Positions 24,879-33,291 are shown, counted from the first letter of the stretch. The stretch is 64,000 bases of DNA from Janthinobacterium lividum (GCF_011601275.1 NZ_JAAOLY010000005.1:62001-126000); one strand, 5' to 3'. Made by a program: numbers and translations. The notes: generated from the letters alone by a model not told the origin.

Positions 24879-26399
24879 TCATGGCGCGATATGCAATCCC
24901 AGCATGGCCAGCTTGCCGAAATCGACAGGCTTGGCGAAGTGCTCATTGAAACCCGACGCCAGGGCCGCCTGGCGGTCGTGTTCCTGCCCATAGCCGGTCA
25001 GCGCGACGAGCAGGAATTGCTGCGGTATCGGCAGCTGGCGCATTTTGACGGCCACGTCGTAGCCGCTCATGTCGGGCAGGCCGATGTCGAGAAAGACGAT
25101 GTCGGGCTTGAATTCCAAGGTGCGCTCGGTCGCCTGCGTGCCCGTGTAGGCCGTGCGCACCGTGTGGCCGTACATTTCCAGCAGTTCGGCCAGGGTATCG
25201 GCCGCATCGCGGTTGTCGTCGACGACGAGGATGCGCTGGCTGCCGCCGGTGGCCGCTTCCGGCACTGGCGCGGCCGGCTGCGGAAGGTTGGCGTCGAGCG
25301 GCAGGATGACTTCGAAGGTACTGCCCAGCCCCACGCCCGGGCTGTGCACGCTGACCTGGCCGCCGTGCAAGGTCACCAGGTTGCGTACCAGCGACAGGCC
25401 GATGCCCAGGCCGTCCTGCACCCGGTCGGGCGAGTGGCCGCTTTGCTCGAACAGGCCGAAGATGCTGTCGATGCTGGCGGCGGCGATACCGATGCCGTTG
25501 TCGCTGAGGCGGATGCGCACGTTGTCGCCGTCGCGCGCGGCGGTAATGACGATGCGCCCGCCCGGCGCCGTGAACTTGGCCGCGTTGAGCAGCAGGTTGG
25601 CGACGATCTGCGACAGGCGCACGGCGTCGCCGCAGACCCACAGTTCTTCCTTGGGCAGGTTCACGTCCAGCGCATGGCCGCGCGCTTCGACGCTGTGCGA
25701 GCTCGTCTCCAGCGCGCTGCGGATGACGCTGGCCAGGCTCACGCTTTCCCATTGCAGCGAGATTTTGCCCTGCGAGATGCGCGACACGTCGAGCAGGTCG
25801 TCCACCAGGCGCACCAGGTGGTCCGTGTGGCGGCCGATGGTGCGGCGCGCGTTGTCCTGCACGGCCGGCACGACGGGGTCGAGCTTGCACAGCAGGGCCA
25901 GCGCCGTGCGGATGGGGCCCAGCGGGTTGCGCAATTCGTGCGCCAGGGTGGCCAGGAATTCGTCCTTGCGGCGGTCCACGTCGCGCAGCGCGCGCTCGAC
26001 CCGTCCCAGCCGCAGCAGCGCCTTGACGTTGGCGATCAGTTCATCGGCCTCGATCGGCTCGACCAGGTAATTGTCGGCGCCGCCATCGAGGGCGCGGATC
26101 TTGTCGGCCGAGCCGATGCAGGAAGCGGACGTTTGCAGCACGAGGATGGTGTTCGTCTCGTCGCCGCCCTTCAGTTGGCGGCACACTTCCAGGCCGTTGA
26201 TGTCGGGCAGCTTGACGTCGAGGAGGATCAGGTTGGGGCGGTCCTGGCGGGCGCGCAGCAGCGCGTCGCCCCCGTTTGAGGCTTCGATGACCTTGAAGCC
26301 GGCGCGTTTGAGGATGCGCGATTTGGCGTAGCGTGCGCCGTCGCTGTCATCGACGTTCAGGATCAGAGCATCGCTGTTGTTATCCGGTAGCATGCGCAT
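24879..26399 (-). CDS. Receiver - histidine kinase - receiver hybrid protein, end of stressosome operon
   Basis: A 506-residue soluble hybrid with three modules. Residues 10-125 are a receiver with phosphoacceptor Asp61, but the conserved Lys of the K-P motif is Glu114 (YLVEPIE). Residues 145-375 are a HisKA domain with His154 (LAHELRNPLG) and an HATPase domain with N box LLLNAAKFT and DNGIGIA/GLGIGLSLV. Residues 385-500 are a second receiver (VVDDNRD, FLDIGLPD, FAKP). There is no transmembrane segment or PAS domain. It overlaps the preceding kinase gene by 20 bases and so is translationally coupled to it; it is the probable output or relay step of the stressosome operon. No DNA-binding domain is present. 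Confidence 0.88.
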   Translation of the reverse strand: MRMLPDNNSDALILNVDDSDGARYAKSRILKRAGFKVIEASNGGDALLRARQDRPNLILLDVKLPDINGLEVCRQLKGGDETNTILVLQTSASCIGSADKIRALDGGADNYLVEPIEADELIANVKALLRLGRVERALRDVDRRKDEFLATLAHELRNPLGPIRTALALLCKLDPVVPAVQDNARRTIGRHTDHLVRLVDDLLDVSRISQGKISLQWESVSLASVIRSALETSSHSVEARGHALDVNLPKEELWVCGDAVRLSQIVANLLLNAAKFTAPGGRIVITAARDGDNVRIRLSDNGIGIAAASIDSIFGLFEQSGHSPDRVQDGLGIGLSLVRNLVTLHGGQVSVHSPGVGLGSTFEVILPLDANLPQPAAPVPEAATGGSQRILVVDDNRDAADTLAELLEMYGHTVRTAYTGTQATERTLEFKPDIVFLDIGLPDMSGYDVAVKMRQLPIPQQFLLVALTGYGQEHDRQAALASGFNEHFAKPVDFGKLAMLGLHIAP

Positions 26400-28203
26400 T
26401 GTCCCAGGTGGTTGTGCCTTGCGGCGGAACCGGCTCTTGCCGGTGGTGTGTATTGCCGATCAGCGCGCGCAGGGTCGCCAGCAATTGCTGGCGCGACAGC
26501 GGCTTGACGTAGTAGGCGTCGGCGCCCAGGGCCAGCCCCTTGCGCACGTCGTCGATCTCGGTGGCGACGATGACGGGTACCTGGCGCCGCAGCGGGTCGT
26601 TTTTCAGCTCGGCCAGCCAGTGCCAGGCTGTTTCGCCGTGCAGCAGGATGTCGAGGATGACGGCGGCGGGGCGCTGCTGTTCCCAGCGCTCCTGCGCTTC
26701 GCGCACGCTACGCGCGGGGACCACGCGAAATTCGCTGCCGGCCAAAAATTTTTCATACAGCAGGCGCACGGGAGGATTGTCTTCCACCACCAGCACGCCG
26801 ATGCGCTGGTCGTTGCCATTGTCGTTGGCCGGCGCGCTGGGCGGCAGGCTGCCTTCGGGCGCATGGTAGCTGGTGGGCAGGACGACGGAAAACAGCGAAC
26901 CGTGGCCCGGCGTGCTTTCCACGCTCACCGTGCCATTGAGCAAGGTGGCCAGGTTGCGGCACAGGGGCAGGCCCAGGCCTGTGCCCTTGACCTTGCGCTG
27001 CATGTGGTTTTCCACCTGGCTGAATTCCTCGAAGATCAGCTGCACGTCTTCGGCATCGATGCCCAGGCCCGTGTCGGAGACGGAAAAGCGGATGGCGTCC
27101 TGCTCCGGCAAGGGCGTGGCGCTGACGACGATGGCCCCGGCTTCCGTGAACTTCAGGGCGTTGGAAATGAAGTTGCGCAGGATTTGCGACAGCTTGCCTT
27201 CATCCGTGTGGATATGCAGCGCCGGGTCGGGGTCGATGAAGGTCAGGGTGAGCGTATCGGACACCAGCAGCGGGCGCAGCATGCCGCGCAGGGCGCTGAA
27301 CAGGTCGGCCACCTGGAAGCTGTTGGCATGCACGTCGACCTTGCCCGCTTCGATCTTGGCCAGGTCCAGCAAGTCGTTGACCAGGTCGCTCAGGCTGACG
27401 GCGCTTTGCAGGATGAACAGCACCTGCTTTTCCTGTTCCTCGGACAGCTCGCCGTCGATGCGGTCGAGCAGCAGCTTGGACAGGGCGCGGATAGAGCTGA
27501 GCGGGGTGCGGAACTCATGGCTCATGTTCGACAGGAAGCGCGATTTCATCTGGTCGGCGCGGCGCAGGTGGTCGGCTTTTTCGTCCAGTTCCGCGAATAG
27601 CGCCACCACGCCGCGGTTGGTGTCTTCCAGTTCGCGCGTCAGCTGCAGCAGGTCGTCCTGGCGCGTCTTCAGTTCGGCCAGGGTGGTCAATAGTTCGCGG
27701 TTCTGCTGCTGCACTTCGGACAGCGTGATATCCGAGGGCAGCGCCTGCAGGCTGCCGGACAGCGTGCCGATCATGCTGCCGTCGAGCAGGGGCGCGTCGC
27801 GCGGGAACAGCTTGTGCAGCGTGATGTGCGTGCCTTCTCCCGGCGTGCTGTGGATATGGCAGCGGTCCATCAGGCGCTGCGCGCCCAGGATGCCCAGGCC
27901 CATGCCCGTCGGCGAGCGGTAGGTGCCGGCCAGTATCTTGTCGAGCTGCGCGATGCCGGGGCCCTGGTCTTCGATGCGGATGCTGAGCACCTGCGGCGCC
28001 GTCTGGCCATCGATGGCGAAATGCACCTTGCCGCTGCCGGCGTAGTTGTAGACGTTGCGCGCCAGTTCCGACACGGCCGTCGCGATGCGTACCTGGTCCT
28101 GCACGCCGAAGCCGCACAGGGCGGCGATCTGCCGCGCGCGCTGGCGTGCGCCCACCACATCGAGTTCGCTGCCGATATGGGCCGTCAATATGCGTTGCGT
28201 CAT
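26380..28203 (-). CDS. Hybrid kinase with N-terminal RsbT-like ATPase domain
   Basis: A 607-residue protein. Residues 1-135 form an RsbT-type GHKL ATPase: N box VSELARNVYNY (Glu46, Asn50), DQGPGI, and GMGLGILGAQRL. A coiled coil (about 160-215) leads to HisKA with His229 (SNMSHEFRTPLSS), HATPase (NALKFTEAG, DTGLGID, GTGLGLPLC) and a C-terminal receiver (VVEDN, ILDILLHG, YVKP; about 485-600). Thus the sensory input position is taken by a switch-kinase-like domain of the kind that RsbS/RsbR binds. The ATG overlaps the stop of the phosphatase gene by four bases. Soluble, cytosolic. Confidence 0.87.
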   Translation of the reverse strand: MTQRILTAHIGSELDVVGARQRARQIAALCGFGVQDQVRIATAVSELARNVYNYAGSGKVHFAIDGQTAPQVLSIRIEDQGPGIAQLDKILAGTYRSPTGMGLGILGAQRLMDRCHIHSTPGEGTHITLHKLFPRDAPLLDGSMIGTLSGSLQALPSDITLSEVQQQNRELLTTLAELKTRQDDLLQLTRELEDTNRGVVALFAELDEKADHLRRADQMKSRFLSNMSHEFRTPLSSIRALSKLLLDRIDGELSEEQEKQVLFILQSAVSLSDLVNDLLDLAKIEAGKVDVHANSFQVADLFSALRGMLRPLLVSDTLTLTFIDPDPALHIHTDEGKLSQILRNFISNALKFTEAGAIVVSATPLPEQDAIRFSVSDTGLGIDAEDVQLIFEEFSQVENHMQRKVKGTGLGLPLCRNLATLLNGTVSVESTPGHGSLFSVVLPTSYHAPEGSLPPSAPANDNGNDQRIGVLVVEDNPPVRLLYEKFLAGSEFRVVPARSVREAQERWEQQRPAAVILDILLHGETAWHWLAELKNDPLRRQVPVIVATEIDDVRKGLALGADAYYVKPLSRQQLLATLRALIGNTHHRQEPVPPQGTTTWDNAHATG

Positions 28204-29306
28204 GCCGCACCTGTCCCTTCTGCTGTTTCTGCTGTTGCAGCCTGATATTCCTCATGTTCGCGCAGAACCACCACCGTGACGTCGTCGCGTCCGCGCGCAA
28301 AATCGCGGTACAGCACGGCGGCGACGAGGCTGGGATGGCATTGCGCCAGGCCCGGATACTGTTCCAGGTCCCAGCGCGTGTGCAAACCGTCCGAGTGCAT
28401 GATCAATGTCGCGCCCAGCTGCCACGGATAGCAGAATTCCTGCACCTTGCGCAGGTTGCTGCCGACGATGCCGTTATGCGACAGCAGGTGCCGGCGCTGC
28501 TGCGCATCGAAGGCGCAGGCGGCGATATTGCCCACGCCCGCATAGCGCAATTCGCGGCGCGCGCTGTCGATATGCGCCACGGCCATGGCCGCGCCGCGCG
28601 TCGTGCGCAGAGCGCCGTGGGCAAGTTCGATGAAGGGGGCGGGCAGGGGCGGCAGGCCGGGCGTGTCGGTTTCCAGCAGGGCGCTGGCGCGTTCCGAGGC
28701 GCGCGCCGCCAGCGGGCCGTGGCCCAAGCCATCGGCCACCATCAGGCTCAGTTCATGCCCTTCGCACACCACGTTCCAGGCGTCGCCGCACACTTGCTCA
28801 GAGGCCAGCGGCAGGCACACGGCGCCGATGCGCCAGTTCGGATGGGCGGGAATGGCGCTGCTGGCGTGTTGGCCCCAGACCACCACCATCAGCACCGTGC
28901 CCTTGCCGGGTGCCGTGTACAGGTCGAATTCCTGGCCCAGGCGGCGTATCGCGCCCAGCCCCACGCCGTAGGTGCCCGTGGTGGAATGGCCATCCTGCAT
29001 GTGCTGGCGCACATTCGCCATGCCGGGGCCGTTGTCGATGGCCAGCACTTCGATGCCGCTGGTGCCGCCGCGCAGCACCTTGCGCAGCAGGATTTCGCCG
29101 CGCTGCGCATGCTTGACGATGTTGGTTGCCGCTTCGCTGATGATGATGGCCAACTGGCCCGTGCGCACGTCGTCGAAGCCGATGCGGCGCGCCAGTTCGT
29201 TGCCGGCGCGGCGGGCCGCCGCGATCTCGCTCGGTTCGCCGATGGGAAAACTTCTTTGCCTGAGAATGTCAGGCTGTGGTTCCTGGTGGTTCAAAACAGC
29301 TTCCAT
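28200..29306 (-). CDS. RsbT-like ATPase fused to RsbX/SpoIIE-type PP2C phosphatase
   Basis: A 368-residue fusion. Residues 20-145 are a GHKL ATPase of the RsbT/RsbW type (SEAATNIVKH with Glu58 and Asn62; DNGPGMANV; YGVGLGAIRRL). Residues 155-352 are a PP2C/SpoIIE phosphatase with metal aspartates in CGDAW, ADGLGHG (Asp192), HSDG (Asp306) and GRDDVTVVVL (341-342). RsbX resets the stressosome by dephosphorylating RsbS and RsbR; the fused ATPase may tether it to the complex. The gene overlaps rsbT by 16 bases and the next kinase gene by four. Confidence 0.87.
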   Translation of the reverse strand: MEAVLNHQEPQPDILRQRSFPIGEPSEIAAARRAGNELARRIGFDDVRTGQLAIIISEAATNIVKHAQRGEILLRKVLRGGTSGIEVLAIDNGPGMANVRQHMQDGHSTTGTYGVGLGAIRRLGQEFDLYTAPGKGTVLMVVVWGQHASSAIPAHPNWRIGAVCLPLASEQVCGDAWNVVCEGHELSLMVADGLGHGPLAARASERASALLETDTPGLPPLPAPFIELAHGALRTTRGAAMAVAHIDSARRELRYAGVGNIAACAFDAQQRRHLLSHNGIVGSNLRKVQEFCYPWQLGATLIMHSDGLHTRWDLEQYPGLAQCHPSLVAAVLYRDFARGRDDVTVVVLREHEEYQAATAETAEGTGAA

Positions 29307-29737
29307 TTCGCGATGGTGACGGTGGTGCCCGCGCCGGGCACCGTGTCGATGTGAAATGCGTCGGCCAGGCGCTTGGCGCCGCCCAGCCCCAGTCCCAGCC
29401 CGCCGCCGCTGGTGTAGCCATCGGTCAGCGCCAGGGGGATATCTTCGATGCCCGGTCCCGCATCGATAAAGCGCAGCTCCAGTCCCTGCCGCGCGCCATC
29501 GTAGACGCGCGCGATGCGCGCTTCGCCGCCGCCGCCGTAGCGCAAGGTATTGCGCGCCAGCTCGCTGGCTGCCGTGATGATCTTGGTCTGTTCGATCAGG
29601 CTAAACCCCATGGCGACCATGCTGTCGCGCACCTGCTTGCGCAAGCGCACGACGTCTTCATCGCTGTGCAGGGGCAGGATCTGCTGCATCTGCTGTCCCC
29701 CCGCCTGCGCCCGTTCCTGAGCCTGCGCGCCTAGCAT
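29291..29737 (-). CDS. rsbT: RsbT-like switch serine kinase (stressosome)
   Basis: A 148-residue single-domain GHKL serine kinase. The N box is ASELARNTLRYGG (Glu59, Asn63), the G1 box DAGPGIEDI, and G2 GGLGLGLGGAKRL, with the RsbT tail GTTVTIAKWKLF closely like Bacillus RsbT. In stressosomes RsbT is held by RsbS/RsbR, phosphorylates them on stress, and is released to activate a downstream partner, classically RsbU, which is absent here. An internal ATG at codon 17 would give 132 residues, the usual RsbT length, and also has a G-rich upstream site. It is ten bases after rsbS. Confidence 0.9.
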   Translation of the reverse strand: MLGAQAQERAQAGGQQMQQILPLHSDEDVVRLRKQVRDSMVAMGFSLIEQTKIITAASELARNTLRYGGGGEARIARVYDGARQGLELRFIDAGPGIEDIPLALTDGYTSGGGLGLGLGGAKRLADAFHIDTVPGAGTTVTIAKWKLF

Positions 29738-29747
29738 GGCGCCCCCG

Positions 29748-30110
29748 TCATGCGCATGCGCCGCCCCGTTCCAGCATCTTGATGCCCAGCTCCACGTTGA
29801 GCGCCGTGCTCACGCCTTCCAGGGTCAGCCCCAGTTCCACCAGGGTGATGGCGACGGCCGGCTGCATGCCGACGACGACGGTGCGCGCGTCGAGGATTTT
29901 CGCCATCGCGGCCGTGTTGCTGATCATGCGGCCGATGAAGGAGTCGACGATGTCGAGCGCTGAAATGTCGATCAGCACGCCCGTGGCGCGGTCCGTCACG
30001 ATGCGGTTGGTCAGGTCGTCCTGCAAAGTCATCGCCAGGCGGTCATGCATGTCCACCTGGATCGTCACCAGCAGCAGCCGGCCCATGCGTAAAATGGGGA
30101 TTCTTTCCAT
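29748..30110 (-). CDS. rsbS: RsbS-like STAS antagonist (stressosome core)
   Basis: A 120-residue single STAS-domain protein. It starts IPILRMGRLLLVTIQVDM, like Bacillus RsbS, and keeps the phosphorylatable serine in DIVDSFIGR (Ser57, aligned by eye with Bacillus RsbS Ser59). RsbS and RsbR build the large icosahedral stressosome that captures RsbT; phosphorylation of this serine frees RsbT. It is seven bases downstream of rsbR and ten bases upstream of rsbT. Confidence 0.92.
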   Translation of the reverse strand: MERIPILRMGRLLLVTIQVDMHDRLAMTLQDDLTNRIVTDRATGVLIDISALDIVDSFIGRMISNTAAMAKILDARTVVVGMQPAVAITLVELGLTLEGVSTALNVELGIKMLERGGACA

Positions 30111-30117
30111 AGGCGCC

Positions 30118-30996
30118 TCAGTGTGGTTGCTGCTGGTAGGTGATGCTGGAGCCCGTGCGTTTCAGGGCCACGACGAAGGCGTCGGCCAGGGTGGCCTTGG
30201 TCATCACGTCTTCCAAGTTGACGCCCAGGTGCACGATGGTTTGCGCGATCTGCGGGCGGATGCCGCTGATGATGCAGTCGGCGCCCATCAGGCGCGCGGC
30301 GGCGATGGTTTTCAGCAGGTGCTGCGCCACCAGGGTGTCGACGGTCGGCACGCCCGTGATATCGATGATGGCGATCAGGGCGCCCGTGTCGACGATTTTT
30401 TGCAGCAGGCTTTCCATCACCACCTGCGTCCGGGCGCTGTCGAGCGTGCCGATCAGGGGCAGGGCCAGCACGTTTTGCCACAGCTGCACCACGGGCGTGG
30501 ACAGCTCCAGCAATTCCTGCTGCTGGCGCAGGATCACCTGTTCGCGCGCCTTCTGGTAGATGGCGATGGTCAGCAAGCCCAGTTCATCGAACAATTTGCT
30601 GGTGCTGACGATGGCGTCGCCCAGCAGCTCCGGCTGCGCCGTGATTGCCTTGCGCAGGTAGCCGAACAGCGGCTCTTTCAAGGCGAACATGAAGCTGGCC
30701 GTGTCGATCGGCGAATAGCCCTGGCGCACGCGCGACTGCGATATTTCCGCGATCAGCTGGCGCGTATCGTCCCAGGCGCCACCTTCGATGTCGAACGAGT
30801 CGCCGCTTTCCAGCGCGCCCGCCAGCAGGGGCAGGAATTGCGATGCCTGCTGGCGCAGCTCGTTTTCGGCGATCTTGTCGCGCCGCACGAGGCGGGCGAT
30901 CAGGCCGGCCATCCAGCCGTCCAGCAGTTCCGTGTGGTGCTCGTTGATGATGCTGGCCAGTTGCTGCGAATGGCCCGTGCCCGTCTTGTTTTTCAT
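30118..30996 (-). CDS. rsbR: RsbR-like stressosome sensor (RsbRD-type N-terminus plus STAS)
   Basis: A 292-residue stressosome co-antagonist. The N-terminal half (about 10-150) is helical and resembles the RsbRD-type sensory domain (LLDGWMAGLIARL); the C-terminal STAS domain (about 172-285) keeps both threonines phosphorylated in Bacillus RsbR, in VPTVDTLVAQHLL (Thr221) and IRPQIAQTIVHLG (Thr253). The ATG at 30996 is six bases behind AAGG; longer upstream frames lack a site and look non-coding. It is the first gene of the six-gene operon. The signal sensed is not known; the neighbouring nitric oxide defence genes and the shared promoter region make a redox or NO link plausible, but this is inference. 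Confidence 0.9.
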   Translation of the reverse strand: MKNKTGTGHSQQLASIINEHHTELLDGWMAGLIARLVRRDKIAENELRQQASQFLPLLAGALESGDSFDIEGGAWDDTRQLIAEISQSRVRQGYSPIDTASFMFALKEPLFGYLRKAITAQPELLGDAIVSTSKLFDELGLLTIAIYQKAREQVILRQQQELLELSTPVVQLWQNVLALPLIGTLDSARTQVVMESLLQKIVDTGALIAIIDITGVPTVDTLVAQHLLKTIAAARLMGADCIISGIRPQIAQTIVHLGVNLEDVMTKATLADAFVVALKRTGSSITYQQQPH

Positions 30997-31154
30997 GCTC
31001 ATCCTTGGCTGGAGTAAAAGTTGCGCCGCGGCCCGCATTGGAAAGGGGGCCGTGCTGTCATGGACAAGTATAGGCAGGCACGGTTTATTGTTGTGTTCTG
31101 TGCCGCACATAGTAGGCATATCGATGCCTGTTCCGCGCATAAATGCCAGCTTTA

Positions 31155-31177
31155 AAGATGTATATAATTTGCATGTT
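31155..31177. promoter_or_regulatory. NsrR-type operator in the rsbR-hemerythrin intergenic region
   Basis: An 11-1-11 inverted repeat: left half AAGATGTATAT, right half ATTTGCATGTT, matching the NsrR consensus AANATGCATTT in both arms. It overlaps a -35 candidate TTGCAT (31169-31174) that pairs with TACACT (31192-31197) at 17-bp spacing for the hemerythrin promoter, so bound NsrR would block that promoter. An nsrR gene lies at 35035-35490. The stressosome operon starts on the other side and could share the control. Confidence 0.7.
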
Positions 31178-31224
31178 TAAGTGAATTCCGCTACACTGGC
31201 CACACTCAACAAGAGAAAAACGCC

Positions 31225-31638
31225 ATGAATATCGATAAATTCAAACAGCAGCACCTGGCCATCCTGGCCGCCATCGACGACTTGCGCCAGCTGGCGCGCG
31301 GCGGTGTGGCCGCGCAGGCGCAGGCCATCGCGGAACAGATCGTCGCCATGAGCGGCTTGATCAAGCTGCACCTGGCCGTCGAGCAGCGCTACCTGTATCC
31401 GGCCGCGCAAGCGTCCGGCGTGGCCAAGGTGGCCCAGCTGGGGCGCCAGTACGAAAACGAAATGCACGGCATCGCCGGCGCCTACCTCGATTTCGCCGGC
31501 CGCTGGAATACGCCCGTGCGCCTGGAAGCGGAACCGGAAGCTTTCCGCAGCGAAGCCAATACCGTGCTGCACGCGCTGTTCCAGCGCATGCGCCGCGAAG
31601 ACCATGATTTGTACCCGGCCATCGAATCTCTGGCCTGA
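31225..31638 (+). CDS. Hemerythrin-domain protein
   Basis: A 137-residue four-helix protein with the diiron hemerythrin ligands in spread positions: H10 (QQHLA), H54 and E58 (LHLAVEQRYLYPA), H81 (EMHGIAG), and the C-terminal LFQRMRREDHDLYP. Hemerythrin-like proteins bind oxygen or nitric oxide or repair Fe-S clusters. It is 33 bp upstream of hmp on the same strand and behind an NsrR box, which places it in the nitric oxide response. Soluble, cytosolic. Confidence 0.85.
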   Translation: MNIDKFKQQHLAILAAIDDLRQLARGGVAAQAQAIAEQIVAMSGLIKLHLAVEQRYLYPAAQASGVAKVAQLGRQYENEMHGIAGAYLDFAGRWNTPVRLEAEPEAFRSEANTVLHALFQRMRREDHDLYPAIESLA

Positions 31639-31671
31639 GACCGCTTACCCATATATACACAGGAGTTTTAC

Positions 31672-32853
31672 ATGCTGACCCAAGAACAACGCGCCATCAT
31701 CACGGCCACCGTCCCCATCCTCGAGCAGGGCGGCGAAGCGCTGACGCGCCACTTCTACAAGAACCTGTTCCGCGACCATCCGGAAGTGCTGCCGTACTTT
31801 AACCAGGCGCACCAGCACAGCGGCGACCAGCAGCGCGCGCTGGCCAATGGCGTGCTGATGTATGCCAAGCATATCGATCAACTGGATGCGCTGGGCGACC
31901 TTGTGGCCACCATCGTCAACAAGCACGTGGCCTTGCAGATCCGCGCCGAGCACTATCCGCTGGTGGGCGCCAGCCTGCTGCAGGCGATCCGCGAAGTGCT
32001 GGGCGAAGAGGTCGCCAGCGACGCCGTCATCGACGCCTGGGGCGCGGCCTACGGCCAGCTGGCCGACATCCTGGCCGGCGAGGAAGGGCGCATCTACAAG
32101 GCGCAGGCGGCCGCACCGGGCGGCTGGAGCGGCGCGCGCGACTTTGTAGTGCGCGGCAAGACGGTGGAAAGCGGCGAGATCACGTCCTTCCTGCTGGCGC
32201 CCGCCGATGGCCAGCCCGTGCTCGACTTTGCGCCTGGCCAGTATATCGGCGTACTGGCCACCGTCGATGGCGTGCCCATGCGCCGCCAGTACTCGTTGTC
32301 GGCCGCCAGCAATGGCCAGACCTACCGTATCAGCGTCAAGCGCGAAGCGGGCGGCAAGGTGTCGAATTTCTTCCACGACCACGTGCAGGCGGGCGACACC
32401 GTGCAGCTGACGCCGCCATCGGGCGACTTCGTGCTGAGGGATGGCGACAAGCCGCTGGTGCTGATCAGCGGCGGCGTGGGCATCACGCCGACCCTGGCCA
32501 TGCTGACGGCGGCCCTGCGCGGCAAGCGTCCCGTGCATTTCATCCATGCGGCGCGCAACCACGGCGTGCATGCGTTCCGCACGCAGATCGACGAGCTGGC
32601 CGCGCAGCACCCGCAGTTGCAGCGCTATTACTGCTATGCGGAGCATGGCGGTGAACAGGACGCGCCGGACGCCGTCGGCTTGCTGAATAAAGAGCAGCTG
32701 AAAAACTGGCTGCCGGCCTCGCGCGACGTCGACGCCTACTTCCTGGGACCGCAGCCGTTCATGCGGGCCGTCAAGCAATACTTGCGCGAACTGGGCGTGC
32801 CGGAACAGCAGACGCACCATGAATTTTTCGGACCGGCTGCCGTCTTGAACTGA
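31672..32853 (+). CDS. hmp: Flavohemoglobin, nitric oxide dioxygenase
   Basis: A 393-residue flavohemoprotein. The globin domain occupies residues 1-138, with haem-proximal His in NGVLMYAKHIDQL followed by the distal elements; the FAD domain (about 150-260) shows RQYSLSAA, and the NAD domain shows SGGVGITPTLAML and ends in HHEFFGP. The enzyme converts NO to nitrate using oxygen and NADH in the cytosol. AGGAG precedes the ATG. It follows the hemerythrin gene and is probably controlled by NsrR. Confidence 0.96.
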   Translation: MLTQEQRAIITATVPILEQGGEALTRHFYKNLFRDHPEVLPYFNQAHQHSGDQQRALANGVLMYAKHIDQLDALGDLVATIVNKHVALQIRAEHYPLVGASLLQAIREVLGEEVASDAVIDAWGAAYGQLADILAGEEGRIYKAQAAAPGGWSGARDFVVRGKTVESGEITSFLLAPADGQPVLDFAPGQYIGVLATVDGVPMRRQYSLSAASNGQTYRISVKREAGGKVSNFFHDHVQAGDTVQLTPPSGDFVLRDGDKPLVLISGGVGITPTLAMLTAALRGKRPVHFIHAARNHGVHAFRTQIDELAAQHPQLQRYYCYAEHGGEQDAPDAVGLLNKEQLKNWLPASRDVDAYFLGPQPFMRAVKQYLRELGVPEQQTHHEFFGPAAVLN

Positions 32854-32982
32854 TTTTTCTGCCTGCCTTGTGTTGTCGCCGCGAGAAAAAACGCTGCCGT
32901 AAGGGGCGGGTAAGCCTCGCGCTGTACTGTGAATCCAAGCTCGCACAAAAGAGCACGCTTTTACATAACAGGAGGCAACACA

Positions 32983-33291
32983 ATGCATGACGATCTGGTT
33001 CAAAAAATCAAGAGCGACCCCAGCTACCATGAGCTGGTCAAGGTACGTTCCCGCTTCGGCTGGGCGCTGACGGGCCTGATGATGCTCGTGTACTACGGCT
33101 ACATTCTGCTCATCGCCTTCAACAAGGAATTCCTGGCCACGAAAACGGGCGCCGGCGTGATGACCTGGGGCATGCCGATCGGCCTGTTCGTCATCGTATT
33201 CACCGTGCTGGTCACCGGCATCTATGTGCGCCGCGCCAACAAGCAATTCGACGACCTGACCAGCGCCATCCAGGCACGGGTGCAGGCATGA
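32983..33291 (+). CDS. DUF485 membrane protein (ActP partner)
   Basis: A 102-residue inner-membrane protein with two hydrophobic segments (about 28-50 and 60-82). The N-terminal motif [19 protein letters not shown] is typical of the DUF485 proteins always found upstream of acetate/cation symporters (YjcH type). GGAGG lies seven bases before the ATG. Its stop overlaps the permease ATG by four bases. Confidence 0.93.
   Translation: MHDDLVQKIKSDPSYHELVKVRSRFGWALTGLMMLVYYGYILLIAFNKEFLATKTGAGVMTWGMPIGLFVIVFTVLVTGIYVRRANKQFDDLTSAIQARVQA

Noticed and set aside
24879..30996. A classical sigma-B partner-switch operon
   Set aside because: No RsbU, RsbV, RsbW or sigma factor gene is present; the downstream genes are histidine kinases.
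31129..31140. Earlier start of rsbR at 31140
   Set aside because: No ribosome site, non-conserved sequence, and it would cross the divergent promoter region; AAGG six bases before 30996 supports the shorter protein.
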